Shown here in pieces: positions 13,831 to 24,967 of a stretch of DNA of 64,000 bases (the first letter of the stretch is position 1; every line of letters begins with the position of its first letter). The stretch lies in NCBI GenBank assembly GCA_963969595.1, contig OZ018408.1:28644108-28708107 (forward strand), read 5' to 3'. Source of the DNA: Neckera pumila. Its lineage: Eukaryota > Streptophyta > Bryopsida > Hypnales > Neckeraceae. A model generated the notes under the pieces. That model saw nothing but the letters and a program-made list of their open reading frames with translations, searched no databases and was not told the origin of the DNA. The translations under genes were made by a program, and so were the position numbers.

Positions 13831-14392
13831 CTAATGGCATGTGTAGTGAATGCGGGCTTTATATTTTGGGTGATCTTCTCCTAATTTCAAAAATAATTCA
13901 TCTGCAGCTATATCCTCCATCGCTTTTGTTTGAGCATCCATGAACTTGGATAGCTGCAGAGTCGCATTTGAATAACAACTCATATTTTTGGTTAATAATG
14001 CTTGAATTTGCATGCTTGTTTTATTGTCTTCGATCCAACTAGTTAGTCTATCTATACCGGCAATTAATTCTTCAAGGCTTGGTGGAACATTTGAAGCTTC
14101 ACCGGTTTGTACCGAAATGTTAATGGGATCTTTTCTACTTGCTTTGTCCCACTTTTGTTGGTCTTGGTCTGCCTTCTAGTGCCTATCTCGGTGCATCCTT
14201 CAAGATTTCCAACAATGCTCATATTTGAATTGAGCACCTTTTGGATCATTACTTATATACATGGATAATGCCACGTTATTTTCACCTTTTGCATTGATAC
14301 TTGTCTTCTTTAATCTCTTGACTTTGTCTATACATCTCATGAACTTCTTGGTATCATGTTTCATTTTGGATCACTTGATTTGCAGTGATTTC
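13831..14392 (-). pseudogene. Harbinger accessory SANT/NAM-like ORF, 3' part
   Basis: Reading from the copia target site, the minus strand encodes KWSKMKHDTKKFMRCIDKV and then ALSMYISNDPKGAQFKYEHC, followed by a stop. The C-terminal piece KFMDAQTKAMEDIAADEL lies at 13970-13900. This order (trihelix-like core, an F-x-F/Y-E-H block, a coiled C-terminus) is typical of the Myb/SANT-like or NAM-associated protein encoded next to plant Harbinger transposases. The other half lies beyond the copia element at 19866-20071. Confidence 0.6.
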
Positions 14393-14692
14393 TATTGTAA
14401 TCTAGTCTTCCATACTTGCTTGGTGAATTGGCTATGAGCCGAATTAATTTACTTGATCAGAAACCCTGAGTCTTATACACAGAGACTGTACACGGAAGCT
14501 GTACATTCTAACATTCAACAAGTCTAGAAGCTGATTAAGTTACAGTAGCCACTAACTAACCCCACTAATTTCAAGCAATCAAGCAAACTTAAACTATGTA
14601 CATTAGTCATTCACACGTTCTGGCTGTTACGCAGGATGGATGAGCGTGCGAGGATGAAGGATAAAGGGGGGACGATGAGTGTCATTCAACCC
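14393..14692 (-). repeat. Copia 3' LTR
   Basis: About 300 bp. It begins TATTGTAATCTAG on the plus strand and ends GTCATTCAAC next to a C-run (the polypurine tract on the element strand). The terminal dinucleotides are mutated compared with the other LTR. Confidence 0.9.
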
Positions 14693-14981
14693 CCCCCCCC
14701 TCACTCGGAGACCTCTTTAGTATGAGAAACCCTAAGTGACTGAGTTTGAGAATGTCTCGATTGTTGGTCCTGTCGATTGACGTAGTTCGCATTCTCCGGG
14801 ATCATGTTTGCCGTATGTCGTTGATGAGTTTTTGGATTGTGGTTTGTCATTCCAATTTCTTGAGTGAGAGTGCATCTATAATTTCTTGTGACTGCGGATT
14901 GTAATTTTGTTAGGGAACCTTGCTTGTTTCCGTGATTGAAAGCTTGGTCTGTTTGCTTGGAAGGTCCAGATACTGCTGCTG

Positions 14982-15344
14982 GTGATCTGGCTCTTGATGG
15001 TTGCGCTCCAGCGATTGTGTGACAACGTCTCGAGCGCTTGCGTGTATCTGTGGTTTCTGTTGCAATGCCGCGCTGAGGGAGCTCAAATTGAGCCTGAGGT
15101 TTCAGCGGAGACCTTGAATTTTGATGGAGCTTCCAGGGTTTCTCGTGAGGACGCCCGAGCGAATGCTGAGATGTATTGGGCAGATATTGCTGAGCGCCCG
15201 GGGGATTGGTGGGACAATTGGTTGGCCAAGAAGAATCCAAAGGCCCCTGATTTCAAGAATCAAATCACAAGGCGTGGTCTGTGGATAGACAATGCATACA
15301 CCCCTGACTGGGCGCGTACTAGGTTCAAGGTTCAAGTTTTGTGA
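14982..15344 (+). CDS. Captured fragment resembling the OSB PDF motif, inside copia
   Basis: This plus-strand frame is antisense to the copia genes and lies between RNase H and the 3' LTR. Its second half contains MYWADIAERPGDWWDNW followed by AKKNPKAPDFKNQ, GLWID and PDWARTRF. The pattern W-x(n)-WWDN-x(4)-KNPxxPDFK-x(n)-LW-x(n)-PxW is that of the PDF motif of plant organellar single-stranded DNA-binding (OSB) proteins, as I remember the family. The SSB/OB fold is not visible, so this is a partial gene. The first 25-30 residues are probably not original coding sequence. It was probably taken up by the retroelement from a host gene; expression cannot be judged. Confidence 0.6.
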   Translation: MIWLLMVALQRLCDNVSSACVYLWFLLQCRAEGAQIEPEVSAETLNFDGASRVSREDARANAEMYWADIAERPGDWWDNWLAKKNPKAPDFKNQITRRGLWIDNAYTPDWARTRFKVQVL

Positions 15345-16892
15345 GTGGAAATGGGATTACACCTGCCTTTTGTCGATTTGTGATGAAGCTCTTGTGAGGG
15401 AGCGACTTTGTGAGGAAGTTAGCCAGTTGAGAATTGGTTGGCGTGTAGTCCACCTGTATTGCTCCTGCTCTGGCAGCCTCTCTTATAAAGTGGTGCTGAA
15501 TTTCTATGTGCTTCGTCCTAGCATGCATTTTCGGATTTTTCACAAGCTTCAGACACAATTGGTTATTGCTAAGCAACGTTGTTGGACAATTTGCATTGAG
15601 GTGAAGTTCTTGAAGCAACCTGCGAAAGTGAATAATATCCTTCGCAGTGTCAGTCAAAACTTGGTACTCAGCCTCTGTGCTAGACAGTGATACTGTCGGC
15701 TGCATTTTACTGCTCCAATGGATTGCTGAATCCCCGAGTTTGTGCAGGATCCTGGATACAGATCTTCTTGTATCGAGGTCACAACCCCAATCTGCGTTTG
15801 CATAAGCATGATAAGGCCCGGAGTCATTGGTGGACAAAAAAATGCCGTGGTCTACTGTTTTGCTTAAGTAGCAAAGTATCTTATTTGCGGCTTGAAAGTG
15901 GGCCAACTCTGGCTCTTACATATATCTGTACACGTTGCTCACAGCGTAGCAGATGTTCGGTCGCGTATAGGTAAGAAAAAGAAGACTCCCGACTAGGGAT
16001 CTATATATCATTGGTTCAAATTTCTCTGTTCCCATGTCCTTTTGAAGTGGCGTGTTAGGATCAGCAAGAATCCTGGTTGGGTTGCAACCCTGCATCCCGA
16101 ACTTCTCCAGCAATTTTCTAATATAGCTTGCCTGGTTTATGAAAATTCCGCCTGGTTGTTGGTGGATTTCAATGCCCAGGTAATTGTTTGCATCTCCCAA
16201 GTCTGTCATTTCGAATTCCTGTTGTAGTTTCTCTTTTAGCATTTGAATATGTGTGTTGTCATCTCCTGTAATCAGCAAGTCGTCAACGTACAATAATAGT
16301 ATGGGTATTTTCCCGTCTCTCCACAGGTAGAACAAGTTGGGGTCGGATTCACTCTGGATCATCCCCTGTTCATGTAGCCAAGTGCTAATACAATCAAACC
16401 AGGCTTTAGGTGACTGCTTCAATTCGTAAAGTGCTCAATTTATTTTGCAGACTTTGTGCTGTCCCTTGCCTCAGGAATTCCCTCTGGTATCTCCATGAGG
16501 ATCTCCTCGTTGATGGTGCCGTTGAGAAAGGCAGTAATTACATCCATTTGGTGTAGCGGCCAGTTGAATTTTGCTGCTAAGGCTAGTATGACTCGGATGG
16601 TGGACCATCTAACTATAGGTGCAAATATTTCTTTGTAGTTAATGCCCTCTTGCTGTTGGAAACCTCAAGCCACTAATCTTGCCTTGTATTTTTGGATGAT
16701 TCCTCTCGGATCTCGTTTGATCTTAAAAATCCACTTTGTTGTTATAGGTTTCTTGTCTTTGGATCGATTTGTTACTTCACATGTTTTGTTCTTGAATATT
16801 GATTCAATCTCACTTTGGATAGCCGCTTTCCATTCTTCTTTTTGTGATGCAGTTTTAAAATCGATGGGTTCGTCCATCAATTCGGAGAACAA
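15325..16892 (-). pseudogene. Copia reverse transcriptase-RNase H, broken
   Basis: From the 5' side: an N-terminal RT block (KKPITTKWIFKIK, about 16765), a block around QMDVITAFLNG (about 16555), a YVDD catalytic box in LLLYVDDLLITG (about 16285), and the C-terminal TYTRPNICYAVS (about 15945). RNase H follows with ADWGCD and SLSSTEAEY (about 15680), then a block with HIEIQHHFIRE. Stops or frame changes occur near 16665, 16430 and 15910. The domain order is that of Ty1/copia. Confidence 0.9.
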
Positions 16893-17144
16893 GATCCAAT
16901 AGTCCTTTAATTTTGCATATGGTGCCCTGTTGCGACTTGGGTATCTTTGATCTGACGGGCCCGCATTGCGATCAACTGGAGCCGGTCGTTTCTTTATCTG
17001 ACTACTTGGTTGTCATACTTCATTGTTCTCTCTGGTTCGAGGACTGGTTTTTGTATTGCTCTCCAGGTTTTTGGATTTGCTAGGTTTGTGGGATTGGACC
17101 CCCTCACTTTCTACCCTTGTTTCTTGGCTTTTGGGTTTGCTATC

Positions 17145-18480
17145 CTAAATCTCTGTGTTGTGTGACTTTTCTTTAGTTTCTGTATTCTGGCTATCGTAGA
17201 GGTTAAATACCAAGTTCTGGGGTTCTGGTAGGCCCAGATATTGGTATCCTACTTTTCCCTCGTCGAACACATCTCTATTAATAATAACCTTTTGCTTTGT
17301 ACGATCAAAAAGACGGTAGGCTTTGGTTTCCTCATCGTGACCAAGGAACATGCACCTTCGGGTTTTACTATCCCGCTTCTTTCTATATTCCTTGGGTATG
17401 TGAATATATGCAAGACACCCAAAAATTTTGAGATTGGAGACATCGGGAACAGTACCTGAGTATTTGGCTTCTGGAATTTGTCCCGAATTAGCTCTAGTGG
17501 GACAACAATTGATCAGGTATGTCGCATGCGATACAGCTTCAGTCCACAGAAAGTTAGGCAACTTGCAATCATGTGTCATGCTTCTTGCTTTCTCTATAAT
17601 GGCTCGATTTCTCCTTTTCGACCCTCCGTTCTGCTGTGGCGTAATTGCTTGTGTCAACTCTCGTTGAATCCCATTTTTTGTACGGAAATCTAGAAATTCG
17701 GTTGAGGTGTATTCCCCCCCCTTTATCCAATCGGAGGGTCTGTAACTTGTTGCCTGTTTCTAGCTCTATTCTAACCTTGAAGATTTTGAAATAGGCCAAC
17801 GTCTCACTTTTGCACTTGAGGAAATACGTCCAGCTCTTTCGAGAGAAGTCATCGGTAAAAACTAACACGTAACATGAGCCCCTAGTGATGTTTGTTGCAT
17901 TGGTCCCATTAGGTCGGAGTGGATCTGTTGTCCAAGTTTATCAGAACGAGTTTCTGATTTCTTGGGGAACCTCTCTCTACTTTGACACCCTGCTAGACAG
18001 CATGGACATACTCTTCTTTCGATGTCTATCTTTGGAAGTCCCGTCACATTTGCTGTTTTGGACAAGAAGTATAGACCCGCATAACTGAGGTGTCCCATTC
18101 TCCGATGCCATAGGTTTGTTTGATCATCTTTTTCTACTATCAGTGCCATCGATGCTTGGTTTGTTGTGTAGTTTCTAAGAAAAACACAGCCCATTTCTTG
18201 TGTCTCTCTCTCTTGATGCTATGAGTTTATCTTGCAGGTCCACAATTAGGCAACTTTGGCTGGAAAACATAACTTTGTGTCCGGTATCAGCTATTGCACC
18301 TACTGACACTAAATTTATCCTCATGCTAGGCACATACTTAACACTGTCCAACTTTATTTTTCCGTTTTCAGAATTTACAGTTGCTGTCCCGGTTCCTTTG
18401 ACAATGTGCGATTCTCCTCCCCCGGTTTTGATCTCGCTGATCTGCACACCGGAGCAGCTGGGGCCTTGATCTAACTTACG
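17145..18480 (-). pseudogene. Copia protease-integrase region, broken
   Basis: The GAG-pre-integrase domain has an HHCC zinc-finger type motif: LWHRRMGHL (about 18105) then CPCCLAGC (about 18000). The integrase core follows with TDDFSRKSWTYFLK (about 17855) and a PQQNGGSKRRNR block (about 17630), then a C-terminal part that reads into the linker before RT. Just upstream, at about 18510, the protease active site reads INSRAS where copia proteases have D-S-G-A, so the catalytic Asp is gone. Several frameshifts separate the blocks. Confidence 0.88.
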
Positions 18481-19230
18481 GTGGTCTGCTGCGATGTGAC
18501 TAGAAGCTCTGCTATTGATATACCAAGGTCCGTGACCCCAGTAGTATTAGGGATCGTGATTTGTCCGAGAGTCATAGTATTCTGCTGAGTTTGCATAGTC
18601 AGTATGCTTTGGAGGCCCTCTATTAGAGTGATTGTAAGGAGTGCGTGGTGACCTACGTTCTCTTGCTAAGTGCCCTGGTTTGTGGCAATTGTAACATATT
18701 GGGGGAGGCCTTGGCATTTTGTAGCCTCTCCTCAGGAAAGCGCGTCCTCTTTTGTACTGCGGCCATCAATTTCCCCTTCCCCGTGGTGCGTAGCCGGGCT
18801 GCTTCTGGTGGTTTGCAACGAGCGCTTCCTCATCGCCCAACTGCTGATTCCTGAAGTGGCGCCAATTAGAGTCCGAAATCAGGTTTGAACTCAATTTCTT
18901 GAAGGTCATTTGTGGGTCCAAATGAGTGAGAGTCTGTATCGTGCTCTCATACGAGCGAGGGAGGCCGTTCATCACAAGTTGGTTGACATTGCGATCGGCG
19001 ATGCGCTCCCCCGTGCTGCTAAGTCGATTCTTGATCTCACGAGCTTTCTTCACGAAATCTTCTACTGATCCTTTGTTCATGCGCAGTGATTGCAGCTGAT
19101 TCATAAGGCTGAGGACTTGCGACTGGTCACCGGAGTGGAACTGGTCCTTTAGAGTCTTCCTAATCGCTGCTAGATCGGTGTATTTTGCGACAAGGTCAAT
19201 GAGGTCATCAAATACTGACATCAAAAGCAA
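18481..19230 (-). pseudogene. Copia gag with zinc knuckle, broken
   Basis: The gag frame (19230-18766) has the retrotransposon gag pattern: a LWxxL-type helical region, then LMNQLQSLRMNKGSVEDFV and a basic C-terminus. A CCHC knuckle follows in another frame (CYNCHKPGHLA, about 18690). A stop at about 18548 precedes the protease. The N-terminal end merges with the untranslated leader. Confidence 0.85.
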
Positions 19231-19532
19231 TCTATAGGTGAGAATTTTTTTCTTCTTCAGTTGAGCTTCTGTATACCCCTCTCCATCTATGGTTGCTAGA
19301 AATACATCTGGTGTCTAGGCTATCTCCGTAATTGCCCATTGTCCTTCCGCTCTCAGGACAGCCCTCATCTTAAGTGCCCACACGTAGTAGTTTACTGTTC
19401 CTTTCATCTTGTCATTCTTTCAGAATGCTACACTTGTGTTCTCTGTCATTTTCTCTTGTTTCTAACACAAAAGCAGAGCTCAACTAATTACCTCCTATTT
19501 CCTTTCGTCTCTTTCTACGTCACTATTTCTCT

Positions 19533-19545
19533 CGCTCTCATACCA
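19533..19545 (-). other. Copia primer-binding site
   Basis: On the element strand the sequence directly after the 5' LTR is TGGTATGAGAGCG. It differs by one base from the usual plant copia site complementary to initiator tRNA-Met (TGGTATCAGAGC). Confidence 0.85.
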
Positions 19546-19860
19546 TGTTGTAATCTAGTCTTCCATACTTGCTTGGTGAATTGGCTATGAGCCGAATTAA
19601 TTTACTTGATCAGAAACCCTAAGTCTTATACACAGAGACTGTACACGAAAGCTGTACATTCTAACGTTCAGCAAGTCTAGAAGTTGATTAAGTTACAATA
19701 GCCACTAACAACTAATCCACTAACTAACCCCACTAATCTCAATCAATCAGGCAAACTTAAACTATGTACATTAGTTATTCACACATTCTGGCCGTTACGC
19801 AATATGGATGAGCGTGCAAGGATGAAGGATAAAGGGAGGGACGACGAGTGTCATTCAACA
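19546..19860 (-). repeat. Copia 5' LTR
   Basis: 315 bp, TG...CA at the ends on the element strand, followed by the ATTTC target duplication. It is longer than the other LTR mainly through an ACAACTAATCCACTA segment near 19707. Confidence 0.92.
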
Positions 19861-19865
19861 ATTTC

Positions 19866-20071
19866 TTGTTTTGCTTTGGAGTATAGGAAACATTGAAATT
19901 AGTTTCAATTTTTGACCAAAATTGGTCAAAGGTTTGATTATTAGCTCTAACCGTCTCTTGAGAATTAGCTAAAAAACATAGAGCAAGTCTACTATCATCT
20001 TCAAGGTGAAAAATTAGATTGTCTTTTGGGAGGTGGAACGCTAGACATGATTCCATAAAGATAGTAAACAA
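19866..20071 (-). pseudogene. Harbinger accessory SANT/NAM-like ORF, 5' part
   Basis: The minus frame contains TFDQFWSKIETNFNVSY, a SANT/trihelix-like opening helix pair as in plant Harbinger accessory proteins. It is cut by the copia LTR at 19860 and continues at 14392. Without the copia element and one ATTTC copy, the reading frame runs on from TPKQNKK into the 3' part. Confidence 0.6.
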
Positions 20072-20755
20072 GATATCGAAGATCGTGAATAGGACTTAAG
20101 AAATCTAGAATGCAATTCACAAAATATAAATACACTTTTGAAAGTTTGTTTGAGGACACTTATTTATAAGATTTACTACTCTACAAAATACACTTATAAT
20201 AAAAAAGTTGAAGACAAAGAAAAGTTTGTAGAAAAGGAAAAGCAGATTTAAAAGATAGTAGATAAATTGACAAAATATATTTAGTAAGACTCAAAAAGTA
20301 TATGATAGGATTCAGAATATATAAAAGTAGTTTTCAAATACAAATTACAAAAGAGTAGTTTTTATTGAAGATACAATAGAAATTAGTAAATCCAAGAAAG
20401 CATTGCATATCCTACATTGTTTGAGGAGTTGACCAAGCTTAAATCTTCTTTGGATCTATTAACAAGCCTTTGTTGAAAATGATGTATTTCAAAACTCCAC
20501 TTGTAGTTGGTGAAATACGCACTTCTCTAGTTTGGCATATAATTCAACATCATGTAGTTTTTGTAAGACAAGTTTGACATGTTCTTCAACATTATTGGAA
20601 TAAATAAAAATGAAGTCTACGTAACATATAACAAACCTATCTAAGAATTCATGAAAAGACATCATTCATCAAATGCTTAGAAGTAGCTGAATCGTTTATA
20701 AGTCCAAATGGCATGACATTGTATGTAAAATGCCCATCAATACCTTAAATGAGGC

Positions 20756-20833
20756 TGTTTGTTTGTTTGTTTGTTTGTTTGTTTGTTTGTTTGTTTGTTT
20801 GTTTGTTTGTTTGTTTTGTTTTGTTTTGTTTGT
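20756..20833. repeat. (GTTT)n microsatellite
   Basis: A run of TTTG/GTTT units followed by GTTTT units. It sits at the left edge of an insertion that interrupts the gypsy RT region. The following 150 bp are more GC-rich than the surroundings. Confidence 0.9.
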
Positions 20834-21024
20834 AGCGTGGACAACTTCCTGACTGTGCGTCCCTCGGCCGCGTGCTTGGTACCGTCAGAAAGCTCTCGCC
20901 GAGGAGGGGTGCACCGGCTTGGTTTCGTGGCGTTTGGAGCTGTGGTGCAAAACTTATTGAATTTCAAAGTATTTATTGATTAAAAAATTAAAAAATTACT
21001 TTTACTTTGATTTTGGTGGCGTTC

Positions 21025-21102
21025 TTGGTACTGGGAGTGGAACCGGGAGTAGAACTGGGAGTAGAATCGGAAGTAGAACCAGGAGTGGAACCGGGAGTAG
21101 AT
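21025..21102. repeat. 12-bp minisatellite
   Basis: Six or so variable copies of a GGGAGTAGAACC-type 12-mer in tandem. Confidence 0.85.
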
Positions 21103-22504
21103 GAAAATTGGGCCAACGGCACAGGGCCACACTAGTACCTTATTTAAAATGCAGTCTTTCATTCATTTCCTTCTTTTACAAGTAATAAATTATAGTATCC
21201 TCCACAAAGATCAATCTTGGTATAGACCTTGGCTTGTCCAAGCTGATTGGGAAGTTTATATATCAATTGCAACATGTAGAAATTTTTTATTGTCAACTTA
21301 TTCAATCCACGATAATCAATGCTCATGTGTAAAAATCCCTTTTTTTTCTTAACAAAGAGTACTGGTGCTCCGGCTGAAGAATTAGAATGCCAAATAAAGT
21401 TCTTGGCAAGGTTTTCTTCAATCTAATCCTTTAACGTAGAAAGTTCATTTGCAATAAGTTGTAGATTAGACCAAATCATGGTTGGTCTCTGTCTTGAAGA
21501 TCAATGGCGCAATAGTACGGACGATGTTCCGGTAAAATGTCAACATTCTTTTTTTTGAATGTCTTGAAAGTTTTCGTATTGTTTTGAAATGTTTATTAAA
21601 TAAGTGCTTTGCTTGCGCATTGGTATTGCATAGATAGCAAAAGAAGTACCACTTTTTTTAGCTCTCATAAAAGTTCTAGCTCCAATAAATAAATGATTGA
21701 TGGTTGAAGATTTTCTAATAGATTTTTGAGTAGGTTCTCTAGTAGGTTTTGTCAAAGAAGATTCTATTGAAAACAATAATTTTTATAATTTCTAATCTAT
21801 TGATGGATTGTATTTTTCAAGCCGAGAAATTCCTAAAATAACTAGATTGGAAGGGGCCTTAATAATATTGAACACTATTAAACTATTGTGTCCATCAAAC
21901 AAAATTTCTAATCACATAATTTTATGTGTACCCTTCTCCAAAAGACAAGGGTCGACCATCTATGACTTCTATATATATAAATTCTAGTTTTTTAACTCAA
22001 AGAATTTTATGTATTCTTACGAACTTTTCATCTAGAAAATAAGCTAACGCCCTAGAATCTAATAATGCAGACATTTGAAGCTTTTTGGATCCAAAGACTA
22101 GGGGCATAGTAAAACATCAAGAAGGTTGAACAAAGAGATGAGGATCTAAATTAGTTCAGAGCATAGAAGACTCTAGCGGCACGGTTTCTACTATAGCTGG
22201 GTATCCTTGTTTCCAATATAATGGCACTCCTTGATTTGAAAGTATATTGCTATTTTTTGTGGCAATTGAGGGCTTTGTAACCAGATTCTCCACAATATAG
22301 ACACAAATCTTGGTCAAGACCACGTTTTTTTTCTTGTGTAGTTAGTGGCTCGATTTCTACCGCATCAATTTGCATATTTTCTGGGCATGATTGTAAACTT
22401 GTTGTGTTTACTAACGTACCTTCTTGAGAAGTATGTGGTTTTGGTGAAGTCTAAAAATGTTGATCTTGACGTTGTTGAAATAATTGATTAGCACATGTTA
22501 CATG

Positions 22505-24735
22505 TTCATTTTCCTCATTTGAATGTGCAGTTCTCTTTTTTAGAGAAAACTTTAATCATTTTGAGATTGTAGATTACCCATCCCTAAATTAGTTTTATCA
22601 ATGGGAATAAATCATATTGAAGATTTTTGTACAAAATTAACATTGACCAAGGACTATTGTGACATCCCAACTTCTACTTAGCACCTCAACTCATGTAGAA
22701 AATTTGTCTGTTTAGAACTTCAGTTCGAACACCCCAACTTTCAAGGAACCAAAAGTCAGCTTTCCTAAGAAATTTGAAGGCTCACAATCAAAGTTTCGAG
22801 GATTTGTGAATCAAGTTCAATTCATCACCTTTCTTCAACCTCAACGGTATCCAATGGATGAGTTACAAGTGAAATTAACCCCTAAAGTCCCATTGTCCCC
22901 TCATGGGACAAATCAGATTTTGGGCAGGTACTAACGGGCTCAATTTTTAGCGAAACTTTTTTAAACTTTTCCATAAGATAGGAAAACTGATTAGCTTTGT
23001 GGGAATAAATTTTTTTATTTCAATTGGTGCCCAGGGACCAAAAGTTATACCACAAAAAGCCTCAAACTGAACTCGGCGGGTAGCACAATTTTTTTTGCAA
23101 AAAGTCAAAATAAATTTTAGTTTTTTTTCTTTGAAACTTTATATTTTTGTCTACATGTGAACATTTGATTCATTTTATTTGGACTAATAATGATCAAGTT
23201 ATGGACAATCTTGTTTTTTGGACAGTCTAAGCATCTTTTTGAAAAAATAACTTGTAGGATTCATTTCTGAATGCAATTTTCACAATCTTTTACAAAATTT
23301 TTTTTGAGAATGTTCTTTTTGATTGCTAAAACAATCTCACCATTGGAATTATTGTATTTCAATCCCATCTAAGAGTTATTAATGATTTAGTGTTTTTTTC
23401 AATCTTAGACTTATTTCTACTTAACAATTTTTTAAAGAATGAAAAACAAGTGTTTTTTTTTTGAAATTTTTTTGGAGACTTTCAACTTACATTGTCAACA
23501 TAAAAAAATTTAAATTCAAAGTCTGTAGTGCAAAATATTTCCACAAATGGCGGTCAAAGTTGCAATTGCAAGTTAATGTTTAAAAAAACTTTCTTTTTCA
23601 ACTTTGAATGCTAATATCTTCCAAACTATACGATCAAACTTCATGAAATTTTTACAACATGATCTTTGACAAGTGAAGTACAAGATCCTACAATTAGATT
23701 CTAAAAAAATGTTTTTTTTTGTGGTCTTGGGTGAATGCAGCCAAAATGGCAGTTTTGAGTGGATTTTGACAGAGAAATGGCCTTGGGACTTTAGGGGTTA
23801 ATTGGCACCTTACTTACTGGACAAGAATTATCTTGATTTTCTCCTTTGTTTTAAAAAAATATTCCCGTTATTAACCAACTTCAATATATTTTTAGCTCTT
23901 TTGGCAGAAGCTTTTGAAATATTGCTTCATTGAGTGTTTGTGGATTAGGCGGTGTCAATATTAAGTCTTCCACGTCATCTCGTAGTCTCCAATGAAATTC
24001 ACTTGAAAGTGTGTTGCTTCATCCTAATTAATGTCGCAAGGTAGTTGTCTAAAATTTGATGCATATAAGGAGGAAAAGCAGGATTCTTGTCGTAAAGAAC
24101 AGATCTTGTTTGGTGCCCAACGGATCTTAGCATGTTCTTCAAAAGCTTTTACAAAAGCAGATAAAAATAAATCAAAGTTGGTTAATATTTTTTTTTATAC
24201 AAAAAAGCAAACTAAGATAATGCTTGTCCAGTAAATAAGGTGCCAATTAGTCCCACTTGTGACTCATCCATTGGATACCGTTGAGGTCGAAGAAAGGTGA
24301 TGAGTTGAACTTGATTCACAAATCCTTAAAACTTTGATTGTGAGCCATCAAACTATTCAGGAAGGCTGACTTTTGGTTTCTTGAAAAATCGGAGTGTTTG
24401 AACTGAAGTTTTGAGGAGACAAATTCTCTACATGAGTTGAGGTGCTAGGTAGAGGTTGGAATGTCGCAATTGGTCCTTGGTCAACTTTGTAATAAAATCT
24501 TCAATACAATTTGTCCTATTGATAATACTTCAACGGCTTTTAGAACTAAGTCTAACTTTGATTCAATTAATTCATTCATACTAGCATCTTCACCTCCTGA
24601 CATCTTAAGATACTTAATAGAATTGCAAAATGATTTTTATAAGGGATAAAAAAATCTAAGAGATGGGTAATCTATAATTTCCAAATGATTAAATTTTTCC
24701 TTAAAAAAGAGAGATGCACATTCAAATAAAGAAAA
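22505..24735. repeat. Large imperfect inverted duplication of gypsy gag-region DNA
   Basis: The left arm is about 22505-22874 plus 23802-23930; the right arm is about 24133-24735. Paired blocks include TTGAATGTGCA, GTAGATTACCCATC, TTGACCAAGGAC, AGCACCTCAACTCATGTAGA and AATTGGCACCTTA. The left arm carries the subfamily A element at 22879. The right arm lacks it and therefore shows the empty site. Arms have diverged by substitutions and small indels. Confidence 0.8.
22879..23797. mobile_element. TTAA-flanked element, subfamily A, copy 2
   Basis: 919 bp, flanked by TTAA at 22875-22878 and 23798-23801. Ends are CCCCTAAAGTCCCA and GGGACTTTAGGGG, so the terminal inverted repeat is nearly perfect over 13 bp or so. 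A subterminal hairpin TTGTCCCCTCATGGGACAA is present. The related empty site in the other arm of the inverted duplication (about 24238-24241) has a single CTAA. No coding potential is seen. Confidence 0.9.
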
Positions 24736-24967
24736 AAACTTGATAGAAAATAAAACAAAACAGTGTATGAATCTTGGCAAACTGTTACAGACATCGTAAA
24801 CAAGAGCAAAAGCAAGAAATATACTAAAATTAAGAAGTTAGAATATATAAAACAAAAAATTACATTTCAAGATATATGTTGTCAACACTAAGGATCTCTT
24901 TAGTCTTGACATCCTTACATACTACTACCTGAAAATATATTTTTACTTTGGAAAATTCTATTCTTAA

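Larger units (their letters stand above)
14393..19860 (-). mobile_element. Ty1/copia LTR retrotransposon, full structure, degenerate
   Basis: This is a 5.47-kb element in minus orientation. The target duplication is ATTTC (plus strand) at 14388-14392 and 19861-19865. LTRs lie at 14393-14692 and 19546-19860, and a tRNA-iMet-type primer site lies inside the right LTR. The internal order is gag, zinc knuckle, protease, integrase, reverse transcriptase with a YVDD box, then RNase H: the copia order. Frameshifts and stops interrupt every domain, so it cannot move by itself. The LTRs differ by point changes and by a roughly 15-bp indel near 19707, so it is not a very recent insertion. It splits a Harbinger-type ORF and carries a foreign plus-strand coding fragment at about 15060-15344. 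Confidence 0.93.
20430..22870 (-). mobile_element. Ty3/gypsy (Tcn1-like chromovirus) remnant
   Basis: Minus-strand blocks, from 5' to 3' of the element: a zinc knuckle CLYCGESGYKALNC (about 22300; the usual His is Tyr), a protease-like ALLDSRALAYF and IEVIDGRPLS (22070-21940), HRPYYCAIDLQDRDQP (about 21510), RT with [13 protein letters not shown] and [14 protein letters not shown] (21390-21290), YTKIDL (about 21220), then, after an insertion at 20756-21120, FGLINDSATSKHLMNDVF (about 20700) and GLLIDPKK (about 20460). The P-I/A-I-D-L and INDSATSK-type blocks recall Tcn1-like chromoviruses. Many stops are present. No integrase or LTRs can be recognised. Confidence 0.75.

Noticed and set aside
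14701..15240. Long minus-strand frame of 179 residues in the copia 3' region
   Set aside because: It is rich in Gln, Asn and Arg with no domain, and is the antisense of the captured OSB-like fragment, which has the better protein match.
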